In this document: piece by piece, positions 8,264 to 17,900 of the stretch
How the letters are laid out: each line of letters begins with the position of its first letter
Position numbering within the stretch: the first letter of the stretch is position 1
Assembly: GCA_021160985.1 (NCBI GenBank)
Contig: JAGHBN010000151.1
Location: 1 to 36,840 of the forward strand
Direction of reading: 5' to 3'
Length of the DNA stretch: 36,840 nucleotides
Origin: Thermococcus sp.
Lineage (GTDB): Archaea; Methanobacteriota_B; Thermococci; Thermococcales; Thermococcaceae
The notes under the pieces: model-generated
Database searches by the model: none
What the model was told of the DNA's origin: nothing
The model's input: only the letters and a program-made list of their open reading frames with translations
Program-made: the position numbers and the translations under genes

Positions 8264-8544
8264 AATTTTCCCCTATTTTACCCTTCCTAGCCCTCTTTTG
8301 GTTAAGACCTCTTTCAAAGAAGCGGTTAAATGAAGAGGGGGTCCCATAAACTACGCACAATTTAACCACACGACCAGAGAGCTACGATACTAATCAAAGT
8401 TTTTCCCCGTTACGGTCCCTCGACCACTCCAGGTTTATAAACTCCTATCCCCATAGGATTTTTCGAAAATTTTTCGGTCAAAGATGTTCATCAATGAACA
8501 CAGGCTTATATAGGAGGACTTCCATTCCCCTACGGTGATGCACG
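8264..8544 (+). promoter_or_regulatory. Aminotransferase promoter region with palindromic operator-like site
   Basis: The 281-bp leader carries two TATA candidates: TTTATAAAC at 8434-8442 and CTTATATAGG at 8505-8514. The latter, at the usual distance, would start transcription close to the GGTGATG ribosome site at 8534-8540. Directly upstream of the second TATA is a perfect inverted repeat TGTTCAT-CA-ATGAACA at 8485-8500, positioned over the TFB-recognition element, and a further palindrome TTTTCGAAAA sits near 8460-8469. A transcriptional repressor or Lrp-type factor could bind there. The 5' part (8264-8400) holds no recognisable gene. Confidence 0.55.
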
Positions 8545-9882
8545 ATGGTGGTTAGACCGAATGTTAAAGAACTCCCCGGACCCAAGGCCAAGGAGATAAT
8601 TAAGAGGAATTTTGAGGCCCTTGCTTACACGACACAGGATCCAGAGACCCTCCCCATAGTTATAGAGCGTGGAGAGGGCATCCTCGTCCACGACGTTGAC
8701 GGAAACGTCTTCTACGACTTCGGAAGCGGTGTCGGCGTGCTTAACGTCGGCCACACCCACCCGCGCGTCGTTGAGGCCATAAAGAGGCAGGCCGAGAAGT
8801 TCACCCACTTCGCCCTCAACGACTTCTTCTACGAGAACGCCGTGATACTGGCCAACAAGCTTGCTGAGCTGGCCCCAGGTGACTTCCCGAAGAAGGTCGT
8901 CTACCAGAACAGCGGTGCAGAAGCAAACGAGGCCATGATGAAGCTCGTCAAGTACGGCACCGGCAGGAAGAGGTTCATAGCCTTTTACCACGCCTTCCAC
9001 GGCAGGACTCAGGCCGTTCTTTCGCTTACCGCCAGCAAGTGGGTCCAGCAGGACGGGTTCTTCCCGACCATGCCGGGCGTCGAGCACATACCCTACCCGA
9101 ACCCCTACAGGAACCCCTGGCACATTGACGGTTACGCTGATCCCAAGGAGCTCATAAACCGCGTCCTTGAGTTCATTGAGGACTACGTTTTCAAGCACGT
9201 CCCGCCCCACGAGGTCGGAGCCATAGTCTTCGAGCCGATACAGGGTGAGGGCGGCTACGTCATCCCGCCGAAGGACTTCTTCAAGGAGCTTAAGAAGCTC
9301 GCCGACAACTACGGAATCCTCCTTGCCGACGACGAGGTTCAGATGGGCGTCGGTAGGACCGGAAAGTTCTGGGCCATCGAGCACTTCGGCGTCGCCCCTG
9401 ACACCATCCAGTTCGGTAAAGCCATAGGCGGTGGAATCCCGCTCGCCGGCGTCATCCACAGGGCAGACATAGCCTTTGACAAGCCGGGCAGGCACGCCTC
9501 GACCTTCGGAGGCAACCCGGTTGCCATTGAGGCCGCCCTGGAGGTCGTCGAGATCGTCAAAGAGCTCCTGCCGCACGTCCAGGAGGTCGGAGACTACCTC
9601 CACAAGCGCCTCAAGGAGTTCGAGGAGAAGTACGAGGTCATAGGCGACGCGAGGGGTCTCGGCCTTGCCCAAGCCGTTGAGTTCGTGAAGAACAAGGACA
9701 CCAAGGAGAAGAACCCGGAGGTCAGGAACAAGGTCGTTGCGGAGGCCGCCAAGAGGGGTCTCATACTCCTCGGCTGCGGTGACAACTCCCTCCGCTTCAT
9801 CCCGCCGCTCATCGTCCAGAAGGAGGAAATCGATGTCGCGATGGAGATATTCGAGGAGGCCCTCAAGGCCGCCCTCAAGTGA
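8545..9882 (+). CDS. Class III PLP-dependent aminotransferase, probable ornithine aminotransferase
   Basis: This 445-residue fold-type I PLP enzyme belongs to the class III (4-aminobutyrate/ornithine) aminotransferase family. Signatures are [43 protein letters not shown], the EPIQGEGGY motif, [12 protein letters not shown], and the PLP-binding Lys in [13 protein letters not shown]. The T. kodakarensis gene at this position (TK2101, from memory) is an ornithine omega-aminotransferase needed to make proline and glutamate from ornithine. Related Thermococcales proteins are amino-acid racemases, so substrate assignment is not certain from sequence. The ATG follows GGTGATG, and the promoter with palindrome lies just upstream. 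It is transcribed alone; a T-rich stretch follows the stop. Confidence 0.82.
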   Translation: MVVRPNVKELPGPKAKEIIKRNFEALAYTTQDPETLPIVIERGEGILVHDVDGNVFYDFGSGVGVLNVGHTHPRVVEAIKRQAEKFTHFALNDFFYENAVILANKLAELAPGDFPKKVVYQNSGAEANEAMMKLVKYGTGRKRFIAFYHAFHGRTQAVLSLTASKWVQQDGFFPTMPGVEHIPYPNPYRNPWHIDGYADPKELINRVLEFIEDYVFKHVPPHEVGAIVFEPIQGEGGYVIPPKDFFKELKKLADNYGILLADDEVQMGVGRTGKFWAIEHFGVAPDTIQFGKAIGGGIPLAGVIHRADIAFDKPGRHASTFGGNPVAIEAALEVVEIVKELLPHVQEVGDYLHKRLKEFEEKYEVIGDARGLGLAQAVEFVKNKDTKEKNPEVRNKVVAEAAKRGLILLGCGDNSLRFIPPLIVQKEEIDVAMEIFEEALKAALK

Positions 9883-9947
9883 CTCCTTTTCACCCTTTTT
9901 GAGAAGTTTTTTAAAGTAAAAACTTGAATTTCTTCCCGGTGGTGAGT

Positions 9948-10544
9948 ATGGGAGACGTTCTTGATCCTCTCAAACCATACGTTCCTTACATACTAGGCGG
10001 CGCAGTTGCAGTTTTCGTCGCTTACATCTGGTTCAACAGGAAGAAGTTCAGAAGCGCCAACATGGTCGCAATAACCGGCCTAATGACGGCCCTTGTATTC
10101 GTCGCCACGAGGGTCATCCAGATAAACCTGCCCACCGGCGGCTACCTCAACTTCGGCGACACAATGATCATGTTCACATCAATGCTCTTCGGCCCCGTCG
10201 TAGGAGCGTTTGCCGGCGGCGTGGGCTCCGCCATGGCGGACGCCTTCAGCCCCTACGCAGGATGGGCACCGATCACCCTCGTGGTTAAGGGACTCGAGGG
10301 ACTTGCAGTCGGCTACCTCGCCCAGAGGAACTCCCACACAGGCAACCTGGTACTCGCCGGAGTCATCGGCGGAATAATAATGGTCACCGGCTACTTCCTG
10401 TTCGAGATACCCCTCCTCGGCCTCTCGGTGGCCCTGACGGAGATACCGCCCAATACACTTCAGGCAGTAACCGGAGTTCTCGTGGGAACTGGGCTGGCAA
10501 CCGCGGTAAAAAGAAGGTACCCGGAGGTCGAAGACCTCATCTAA
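9948..10544 (+). CDS. ECF transporter substrate-binding (S) component
   Basis: This integral membrane protein of about 198 residues has roughly six hydrophobic helices. The segment from NMVAITGLMTALVFVATRV through GYLNFGDTMIMFTSMLFGP and VGAFAGGVGSAMADAF is the typical core of energy-coupling-factor S-components, which bind vitamins or precursors and are powered by a shared EcfT/EcfA module. No ATPase or EcfT gene is nearby, as expected for the group II type that shares a module. The vitamin is not predictable. I choose ATG 9948, which follows GGTGGTGAGT, over the upstream TTG at 9924. Its stop overlaps the stop of the convergent A-domain encapsulin-like gene by three bases. Confidence 0.75.
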   Translation: MGDVLDPLKPYVPYILGGAVAVFVAYIWFNRKKFRSANMVAITGLMTALVFVATRVIQINLPTGGYLNFGDTMIMFTSMLFGPVVGAFAGGVGSAMADAFSPYAGWAPITLVVKGLEGLAVGYLAQRNSHTGNLVLAGVIGGIIMVTGYFLFEIPLLGLSVALTEIPPNTLQAVTGVLVGTGLATAVKRRYPEVEDLI

Positions 10545-10831
10545 ACATCGAGCTTCTGGAGCTCCTCCCACATTTCCTTTTCCTTAAAGATCGGCTCCAC
10601 CGATATTCTACGGGACGCCCTGCGTATCTGTCCCAGGAAAGATGAGTCGGCCACGACGGCATCGAAGCCCAGCTCGTCGATCTTGTATATCTTGAGCGTG
10701 GAAGCATGCTCCCTGAGGACCGGTGCAGAGTACTCGAGGAACTTAGGGCCCACCAACAGAAGATCAGGATTGAGACCTTCCTCCTTCAGCTCCTTTATGG
10801 CCTTCTCGAGAAGTTCAGCCACTTCACCCAT
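10541..10831 (-). CDS. DUF1884 / A-domain (family 4) encapsulin-like protein
   Basis: This small protein of 96 residues starts at ATG 10831. That ATG is preceded by GAGGGTGGAAGGA inside the 3' end of deoC and overlaps the deoC stop by 8 bases, so the two are translationally coupled. The upstream in-frame ATG at 10873 would make 110 residues but lacks a ribosome site. The pattern [17 protein letters not shown] followed by [16 protein letters not shown] resembles P. furiosus PF0899 (DUF1884; 95 aa, from memory). That fold corresponds to the A-domain of HK97 capsids and is classed as a truncated family 4 encapsulin. Family 4 genes are known next to enzymes including deoC, consistent with this location. 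Compartment formation and enzyme encapsulation are inference. Confidence 0.65.
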   Translation of the reverse strand: MGEVAELLEKAIKELKEEGLNPDLLLVGPKFLEYSAPVLREHASTLKIYKIDELGFDAVVADSSFLGQIRRASRRISVEPIFKEKEMWEELQKLDV

Positions 10832-11501
10832 TCCTTCCACCCTCCACAATTCTAACTCCGCTAGAAGTTCCAATCCTCGTCGCGCCTGCCTCTATCATGG
10901 CCAGAGCCTGCTCATAGGTTCGTATCCCACCGGAGGCCTTGACACCCATCTCCGGGCCGACCACCTTTCTCATGAGCCTGACGTCCTCAACGGTGGCCCC
11001 TCCAGTGCCGAAACCGGTAGAAGTCTTCACGAAGTCTGCACCGGCCTCTTTGGCAAGTTCACAGGCCTTGACCTTCTCCTCGTCGGTTAGGTAGCAGGTC
11101 TCGAGGATGACCTTAACGAGCGCGCCTTTCTCATGGGCGACCTTAACGACCTCGGCTATGTCGTTTTTCACGTACTCGTAGTCCCCGTCCTTGAGCGCAC
11201 CTATGTTGATGACCATGTCGAGCTCATCGGCGCCGTCCTCAAGGGCCCTCTTTGCCTCGAAGACCTTGACTTCCGTCGGCGTTGCTCCGAGCGGGAAGCC
11301 GATGACGCTGGCAACCCTGACGTCCGCTCCCTTCTCGCGCAGGTAGTCCTTGGCGAGCTTGACGCGGTAGGGGTTAACGCAGACGGCATAAAAGTTGTAC
11401 TGGATTGCCTCGTCGCAGAGCCTTATTATATCTTCCTTCGAAGCATAAGGCTTCAGGTTTGTGTGGTCAATATAACGGGAAATATCGATGCTATCCGGCA
11501 T
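10824..11501 (-). CDS. deoC: Deoxyribose-phosphate aldolase
   Basis: DeoC cleaves 2-deoxyribose 5-phosphate to glyceraldehyde 3-phosphate and acetaldehyde in nucleoside catabolism. The 225-residue TIM barrel shows [12 protein letters not shown] at the N-terminus and [13 protein letters not shown] (catalytic Asp). The Schiff-base strand is [14 protein letters not shown], followed by [22 protein letters not shown] and the second lysine in [15 protein letters not shown]. Start ATG 11501 follows AGGTGAT; an in-frame GTG at 11510 lies within that site. A TATA-like CTAAATATG occurs on the minus strand near 11537-11545. It heads a two-gene transcript with the downstream A-domain encapsulin-like gene. 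The T. kodakarensis orthologue (TK2104, from memory) is a characterised enzyme. Confidence 0.92.
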   Translation of the reverse strand: MPDSIDISRYIDHTNLKPYASKEDIIRLCDEAIQYNFYAVCVNPYRVKLAKDYLREKGADVRVASVIGFPLGATPTEVKVFEAKRALEDGADELDMVINIGALKDGDYEYVKNDIAEVVKVAHEKGALVKVILETCYLTDEEKVKACELAKEAGADFVKTSTGFGTGGATVEDVRLMRKVVGPEMGVKASGGIRTYEQALAMIEAGATRIGTSSGVRIVEGGRNG

Positions 11502-11685
11502 AGTTATCACCTGAATATCAGGAGGTTGTTGACATATTTAGGACTTTTTCCACAAAACTGCAGAGAATTCCTCTAAATTTGAGGGAAGTTTGGAAAATAT
11601 CCAACAAAGTTCAGCGAGACAGGGAACCGATGGTGACACGAAGCAGTTCTCTCCGACCCAAAAAGGTAGAGTGAAGTCTAAAAGC

Positions 11686-12891
11686 TCACCTCCTCCGCAG
11701 GAGGAGGGCCAGAGACAACCCAACTATTAGGGCAGGGCCGCAGATTTCCCCGTTCGGCGAGTCCTCAGTCGAAGTCGCAGTATCTGTCGACGGCGGCTGA
11801 GTTGCAGTTGGCCCAACATAAGCCGTTCCGTTCGGGAGGTCGTAGGCGGGCACAACGGGCGAGGTGCACCTGACCAGGGAGGGGTCTTTGCTCTCGTCAT
11901 AGGGTATCCACGCATAGTCACCGGCTTTCGTTTCATACCAGCCGATGTGGGAGTTCCAGCCGGCCTTCCCAGGCCCAGCGACTCTGGCTATCGCCTCGAT
12001 GTCGTCATCGCTTATCTGGAGGACTCCCACTTCCCTCAGCCACTCAAGCTCTGTCTTTACCGCTACGGATAAGTTTACCTCGGAGGGGTCTATTACAGGG
12101 GCAATCTCCACCTGGGGCGAAATTGCAGGGTCCGATAGTGGCAGGCAGTCAACTCCAAAGGCGGAGAGAAACTCCCCGACCGCGGCCTTAAGCTCATCGG
12201 GCCCCACGCCGCGAGCTTCGGCTTCCACCTCCACGAGACCCGCCCGGATAACCTGTGATGGGTCAACCCCGTGCTTTCTAAGGCATGATTTAAAGTCCCC
12301 GTTCGGCTTCCAGGTGCAGAACCCGTTTACACAGCCACAGCTCGTCAGCGAGAAACACTCATACCACGGCTTATAAACACAGGGAGTTACTATCTTCGCG
12401 GCCTCGTTTCTGGGGGCGCAGACCTCCCCGGAGCAACCGCCAGTGGCGCAGTCCCTGTCAGAATTACACTCGCTCCCGGCTACAGGCTTCAGGGCTATCG
12501 TGATGTTGTCCCAGGTAAAGGTCATGTTGGCTATCTCCTTCCAGCCCCCAGCCTTCAGCTTTTCAATAGCGGAGGCAGTCACAAGTAGGGAGGCGTTGAA
12601 AGTAACGCTGGCCACTGCCTCCGCAGGAATCTGCACCCTCAAGTGCGGGCCGTCGCTGGCGTTCCAGAGTATAACGACGAGCCTCCTGTCGTAGTGGGAG
12701 CGGAAGATGAAGGTGCCGTTCTCAACTATCGCGTTGTGGAGGGCGTTGAAAGCCGGATAGGGCCTGTAAACTATCCCCGGCTTGTTCAGGACTACCTCAA
12801 CGGCGTAGAAATCCGCAGGACTCACGCAAGCCTTCACGAGGGGAGCAGAGAACAACACCAGGAGCACGATAAATGCGACAGCTTTCCGCAT
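11686..12891 (-). CDS. Secreted CGP-CTERM surface protein
   Basis: This exported protein of about 401 residues has an N-terminal signal peptide ([22 protein letters not shown]). The C-terminus [24 protein letters not shown] is the CGP-CTERM sorting signal: a Cys-Gly-Pro triplet, a membrane helix and an Arg tail, used in Thermococcales for cell-surface anchoring. A Ser/Thr-rich linker precedes the CGP. The ectodomain has many cysteines (for example [17 protein letters not shown] and CGCVNGFC), suggesting disulfide knots, plus several N-glycosylation sequons. Its function is unknown. ATG 12891 is chosen because GGTGAG is correctly spaced; a TATA box TATATATC lies at 12922-12930 on the minus strand, divergent from enolase. 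Confidence 0.8.
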   Translation of the reverse strand: MRKAVAFIVLLVLFSAPLVKACVSPADFYAVEVVLNKPGIVYRPYPAFNALHNAIVENGTFIFRSHYDRRLVVILWNASDGPHLRVQIPAEAVASVTFNASLLVTASAIEKLKAGGWKEIANMTFTWDNITIALKPVAGSECNSDRDCATGGCSGEVCAPRNEAAKIVTPCVYKPWYECFSLTSCGCVNGFCTWKPNGDFKSCLRKHGVDPSQVIRAGLVEVEAEARGVGPDELKAAVGEFLSAFGVDCLPLSDPAISPQVEIAPVIDPSEVNLSVAVKTELEWLREVGVLQISDDDIEAIARVAGPGKAGWNSHIGWYETKAGDYAWIPYDESKDPSLVRCTSPVVPAYDLPNGTAYVGPTATQPPSTDTATSTEDSPNGEICGPALIVGLSLALLLRRR

Positions 12892-13009
12892 TATCACTCA
12901 CCGAAATGAGAATATGCAAACGGATATATACGCCTATCCATTGCTTCAGCCCGGATTGAAGCTAAAACCTTTATATGCCCACCCGCGAATATCACCCGAG
13001 GTGATTGAT
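12892..13009. promoter_or_regulatory. Divergent promoters of the CGP-CTERM gene and enolase
   Basis: On the minus strand, TATATATC at 12922-12930 lies about 35 bases before the ATG at 12891. On the plus strand, the BRE/TATA pair AAAACC-TTTATATG at 12964-12977 and the ribosome site GAGGTGAT at about 12999-13006 drive the enolase start at 13010. The two TATA boxes are about 45 bp apart, with no obvious operator between them. Confidence 0.65.
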
Positions 13010-14302
13010 ATGGAGAACCCGTTTGAGATAACCGGAGTCGTTGCCAGAGAGATACTCGACAGCAGGGGGAACCCAACCGTCGAGGTCGAGGTCTACACGC
13101 CGGTCAGCATGGGAAGGGCCGCAGTGCCGAGCGGTGCCTCAACCGGAACCCATGAGGCCCTTGAGCTCCGCGACGGCGGAAGCCGCTACCACGGAAAGGG
13201 AGTTAAGAGGGCCGTTGAGAACGTCAACAAGATTATAGCCCCGGAGATCATCGGTATGGACGTCACCTGGCAGAGAGACATAGATATGCTCATGCTTGAG
13301 CTCGACGGCACCGAGAACAAGAGCAACCTCGGTGCCAACGCCATACTCGGCGTTTCTCTGGCCGTTGCCAAAGCGGCCGCCAACGCCCTCGGACTTCCAC
13401 TCTACCAGTACATCGGCGGAACAAACGCCTACGTCATGCCAGTCCCGATGAGCAACGTCATCAACGGCGGTGTCCACGCGGGCAACGAGCTCGACTTTCA
13501 GGAGTTCATGATAATGCCCGTTGGAGCGAGCTCCTTTAGAGAGGCCATAAGGTGGGTCAGCGAGACCTACCACGTCCTCAAGAAGGTCATCGCCGAGCGC
13601 TATGGTAAAAACGCCGTCAACGTCGGCGACGAGGGTGGCTTTGCCCCGCCGATGAAGGAGGTCACCGAGCCTCTCGACGTCCTCATCAAGGCCATTGAGG
13701 AGGCCGGCTACAAGCCCGGCGACGAGATTGCCTTCGCCCTTGACGCCGCTTCCAGCGAGTTCTACGACGAGGCCAAGGGCAAGTACGTGGTCAGTGGAAA
13801 GGAGTACGACAGGGGAGAGCTCCTCGAGCTCTACAGGGAGCTCGTCACCACCTACCCGATAGTCTCCATCGAGGACCCGTTCCAGGAGGAGGACTGGGAA
13901 GGCTTCGTCATGATAACCAAGGAGCTCGGCAGGAAGGTTCAGATAGTCGGCGACGACCTCTTCGTCACCAACCCGAAGAGGATAAGAAAGGGCATCGAGA
14001 TGGGCGCCGCCAACGCGCTCCTCCTCAAGGTCAACCAGATTGGAACCCTCAGCGAGGCCATCGATGCCGCCTACACCTCATTCCGCGCCGGCTACGGCGT
14101 CGTCGTCTCCCACCGCTCCGGAGAGACAGAAGATGCCACCATAGCCGACCTGGCGGTTGCCCTCAACGCCGGCCAGATCAAGACCGGTGCTCCGGCCAGG
14201 AGCGACAGGAACGCCAAGTACAACCAGCTCATACGCATAGAGGAGGAGCTCGAGGGCATAGCCGTCTATCCGGGCAAGAAGTTCAGGAACCCGTTCCTCT
14301 GA
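13010..14302 (+). CDS. eno: Enolase (phosphopyruvate hydratase)
   Basis: Enolase interconverts 2-phosphoglycerate and phosphoenolpyruvate in glycolysis/gluconeogenesis. The 430-residue protein shows [38 protein letters not shown], the metal-binding acids in [25 protein letters not shown] and [13 protein letters not shown], the catalytic Lys in [14 protein letters not shown], and the [18 protein letters not shown] signature. The true start is ATG 13010 following GAGGTGAT, not the in-frame upstream codon at 12914, which precedes the TATA box. It is convergent with the PadR gene, with a 6-bp gap. Confidence 0.97.
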   Translation: MENPFEITGVVAREILDSRGNPTVEVEVYTPVSMGRAAVPSGASTGTHEALELRDGGSRYHGKGVKRAVENVNKIIAPEIIGMDVTWQRDIDMLMLELDGTENKSNLGANAILGVSLAVAKAAANALGLPLYQYIGGTNAYVMPVPMSNVINGGVHAGNELDFQEFMIMPVGASSFREAIRWVSETYHVLKKVIAERYGKNAVNVGDEGGFAPPMKEVTEPLDVLIKAIEEAGYKPGDEIAFALDAASSEFYDEAKGKYVVSGKEYDRGELLELYRELVTTYPIVSIEDPFQEEDWEGFVMITKELGRKVQIVGDDLFVTNPKRIRKGIEMGAANALLLKVNQIGTLSEAIDAAYTSFRAGYGVVVSHRSGETEDATIADLAVALNAGQIKTGAPARSDRNAKYNQLIRIEEELEGIAVYPGKKFRNPFL

Positions 14303-14308
14303 TGGGGC

Positions 14309-14803
14309 TTAGGCTTCCTCTTCCCCTTTCTTCTTTGCCTCAAGCATCTCTCTGAGGGCCTTTCTCTTGGCGTTGAGTATCTCACAGACCCTGTCAAGGA
14401 TTTTAAGGTATTCCTCTATGGCCTCCTTGGCAAGCTTCCGCCCGTAGCCCAGCTCCTCCAGCTTCTTCCTCAGCGCTTCGTGGTACTGGACGGCTATGTA
14501 AAGGGACTGGAGCGTTAGTTCGTTCGCCTCCCTGAGGTACTCCCATCCCTTTTCAGTGAGGGTGTACTTGATGAGCTTTCGCTTTCCATGGTACTCCTCC
14601 TTCGGCTCTAAAAGGCCCTCATCCACCATCTTGCTCAGCATGTTGTAGAGGTTGCCGTGGCTCGGCTTCCACGTCCCCTGGCTTATCTTCTCAATCTCCT
14701 TAAGGATTTCATAGCCGTGCGCCTCTCCCTTAAACCCCACTATAATGAGTATGAGATGCCGAATTGGAGCAAGGAACATATTCTTCATGGAAGGAGCGCC
14801 CAT
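14309..14803 (-). CDS. PadR-family transcriptional regulator
   Basis: This 164-residue PadR-type winged-helix regulator has the N-terminal HTH HLILIIVGFKGEAHGYEILKEIEKI and the recognition region KPSHGNLYNMLSKMVDEGLLE. The wing is KRKLIKYTLTEKGWEYL, and a C-terminal coiled-coil dimerisation helix ends in a run of Lys/Glu. PadR proteins commonly repress a neighbouring transporter gene and release DNA on ligand binding. Here the gene is divergent from an RND/MMPL exporter, and three alternating ATATGTT/AACATAT half-sites lie between them, so local autoregulation and exporter control is the natural reading (inference). ATG 14803 follows GAGGTGGTG. Confidence 0.85.
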   Translation of the reverse strand: MGAPSMKNMFLAPIRHLILIIVGFKGEAHGYEILKEIEKISQGTWKPSHGNLYNMLSKMVDEGLLEPKEEYHGKRKLIKYTLTEKGWEYLREANELTLQSLYIAVQYHEALRKKLEELGYGRKLAKEAIEEYLKILDRVCEILNAKRKALREMLEAKKKGEEEA

Positions 14804-14912
14804 GACACCACCTCGAAAGGTTTATAAGATATGTTCGTTCCAAACATATTTGGCAATATGTTTCCTAAAGAGATATTCAGGATTACCCCTTAAAAGATTT
14901 GAGGTGGTAGTA
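14804..14912. promoter_or_regulatory. PadR/RND divergent promoter with three operator half-sites
   Basis: Three 7-base half-sites alternate in orientation: ATATGTT at 14829-14835, AACATAT at 14843-14849 and ATATGTT at 14856-14862, separated by 7 and 6 bases. They form two overlapping inverted repeats. The first overlaps the downstream edge of a plus-strand TATA (TTTATAAG, 14821-14828), which would place the exporter transcription start among the half-sites, an ideal repressor position. The exporter ribosome site GAGGTGG is at 14901-14907. Confidence 0.65.
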
Positions 14913-17900
14913 ATGGCGTGGAACGAGTGGATAGCAAAGCACCCAAAGACTGTGCTGGCAGTCTGGGTGGTGCTAATCGTTATCCTGGCGCCGCTCGCAG
15001 GAAGAATCAGCGAGCTGACCGATTACAGCACAGAGCAGATGGTGTCCCACAACATAGAGTCCATCAAAGTCCAGGACATCATGAGCGAGGAGTTCACCGG
15101 AGCTCAGAACGAAGACATGACATACCTGCTGATAACGAACATCAGCGTCAACGACGAAAACGCGAGGAAAGCCTACTACGCCTTCAAAGACCGCGTTGAG
15201 GGCAGGTACGCCACTAACGTAAGCTCCTACTACGACGCCCTCGACATGCTCTGGGACATGGACTACGAGCTGACCCTCAACATCACAAGGATGGCCGCTA
15301 ACATCACGGGAGTCCTCTATGCTACTGTTAAGGGCGTCAACGACGGCTACGGAATGGTTCTGAGCCAGACGCTCCTTCTGAAGAACACAACCGAAATGGT
15401 AAGAGGAAGCCTCGTTGAAACCGCGGGGGCGTACCTGACCCTCAAGGCCAACATGACGGCCCTCTACACCCAGCTCAATTCAACTGCCACTCTTCTCAGG
15501 GCCGCCGACGGGGCATACCTCCAGATATGCGCTCAGAACCCGAACATGAGCGCTCAGGAGAAAGTCCAGGCCCTTCAGAACGCCCTTGAGGGCCAGGTTC
15601 CTGAGAACCAGAAAGCAATCGTCCCCGTCATAGCCCAGACCGTTGTGTCCGCAGACCCCTACTGCAAAGGTACGCTCCTCTCGAATGATGAGCTCCTCAG
15701 GAACACCACGGTCGAACTCGTGTACGGCATGGTCGCGAATACTGGCCTTGAACTCCCCAAGGAGGTTCTCTTCCAGCTGTACGACAGTAAGGGTAATGAG
15801 GCCGTTATAGACGCCCTCACCAAGAGCATTCTCAAGGGCCAGATAGCCCAGATGATGAAGAACCTCGCCCCGAACCCCGAGGCCGTTGCGGAGGCAATCG
15901 TTGAGGAGGTTGCGAAGGACCCGCAGGGAATAATAAGCGGGGAGAGGCTTGAGGACGCCACGGTCTCAGTCGTCCTTGCCATGGTGCCGCAGAAAACCGA
16001 CGAAACTGAGAGCCTCGTCAGGGCCCTCTATGAGGGAGCCGATCCAAAGGAGCTCGCAAAGGAGTTCTTCCTCAAGGGAATGGGAGAGCAGTCCGGAGAG
16101 CAGGAGATGCCCAAGGAGTTCAAAGAAACAATGGAGGCCCTCATCGAGCAGGTCATAGAGAACTACCCGCTGAGCGAGGAGGAAATCGAGAGCCTTGTGA
16201 AGAAGACAGTCCTCTCGACTATATCGAGCTACGCGAAGGACAACCCCTACGGAGTCGAGCTGAAGTTCAACGAGACCCTGCTGGCTGAGATAGCCTTCCG
16301 CTTCAAAGACAACCCCAGTGCGATAACGAGGGAGGATGTCAAGCCCCTCGCGGAGGAGCTCTGGCCGGTTGTCAAGGAGAAGGCAGGAACTTACCTCAGT
16401 ATGCTCAAGAGCGAGGACAACACCACGGTTCTCATAACGTTCATACCGCTGGGAGAGCCCGGCCCCGATACAGACCCGTACCTCTACTACGCCCAGAACG
16501 CCACGGAGGTCAAGGATATTGCCCTTGAGGAGTTCGGAAAGTACTTCCCTGACGCCTTCGGGGCCCTTGGAGGAACCCCCGTCCAGACGCACGAGATGAC
16601 CGCGTACGGCCGGAGTGATAACCAGAAGACCAGCCAGGCGAGCATCATAGGTGCCCTCGTCGTGCTGTTCATCCTCATGGGAGGGGCCCTCCTGGCGACA
16701 TTACTGCCCTTCACGGGCGTCGCAACCTCAGCGCTTACAGCCCTGGGAATAGCGTACCTGCTCACGAAGGGCGGAATCCTCAACATCGGAAGCTGGGCCC
16801 AGATGCTCACCATAACGACCGCCCTCGGTCTTGGAATTGATTACTCGACCTACTACGTCCACCGCTTCAAGGAGTACATAGCCGAGGGCTACGACCACGA
16901 GAAGGCCGTCGCGGAGGCCCTCAAGAGGGCTAAGGACGCCGTCCTGGCGAGCGCATTCACTGACATCATAGCCTTCGCGAGCTTCGTCCTCGCCTGGGAG
17001 TTCCCGATATTCCAGCAGATGGGAATGGTAATCCCGCTGGCGGTCATAGCGGTGCTCCTCGCCAGCCTGACGCTCATCCCAGCAATAACGGCCCTCATAG
17101 GAGACAAGCAGATATTCTGGTGGCCGAGGCACATAAAGCACGTTGAGGCGCTCGACGTCCACGAGAGGAGCAGAATAGCCGAGTGGGTCGTCAACCACGC
17201 CAAGGTCGTCCTGCTCATAGGCCTCCTGATAGCGGTTCCGGCGACGTACACGTTCTTCACGTTCGAGGGAACCCACGACATGAGTCTCTTCCTGCCAGAG
17301 AAAAGCGAGACCCTCACCTTCATGCAGCTGAGCCAGGAGAAGCTCGGAGCGGCCATAACATCGCCAAACTACGTCATAATAGACCTTGGCCACAGTATAA
17401 CGGACGATGACCTCAAGGTGATAGATGAGATAACCGCCCACATAACGACGATGGAAGGCGTTAAGGCCGTCTACTCACCGACCAGGCCCTACGGCGAGCC
17501 AGTGAGCAACCTGACGCTTTCGGCGGTCACGGAGCTCGGAGGGGAGAGGTTCATCTCAAGCAGTGGAAACAAGGTGATGATTCAGATAGACCCGGTCTAC
17601 AAACCGACAGACGACAGGGCCAAGGAGCTCGTCAAGGCGCTGAGAAGCTACATGGCGGGGCTTGAGAAGGAGGGCAAGATAAAGGAAGGACTCGTCGGCG
17701 GGGGAGCGGCGCTCTCGATGGACCTCACCGACAGGATCAACGACATCTTCTGGCACAGGATAATCCCAGTGGCCCTCGTGCTGATGTTCCTCTCGCTGAT
17801 ACCGACGCTCAAGGGACTGCCGGCGGTCGTCTCGACGATGATGACAATATTCCTCGGCGTCATGACGAGCATCTGGGTCTCAACGTGGCTCTTCGGCAGG

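Noticed and set aside
12914-13009. N-terminal extension of enolase to 12914
   Set aside because: It would include the enolase TATA box; residue 33 matches the usual enolase start.
14745-14912. N-terminal extension of the RND exporter to 14745
   Set aside because: It overlaps the PadR gene and the operator region, and a strong ribosome site precedes ATG 14913.
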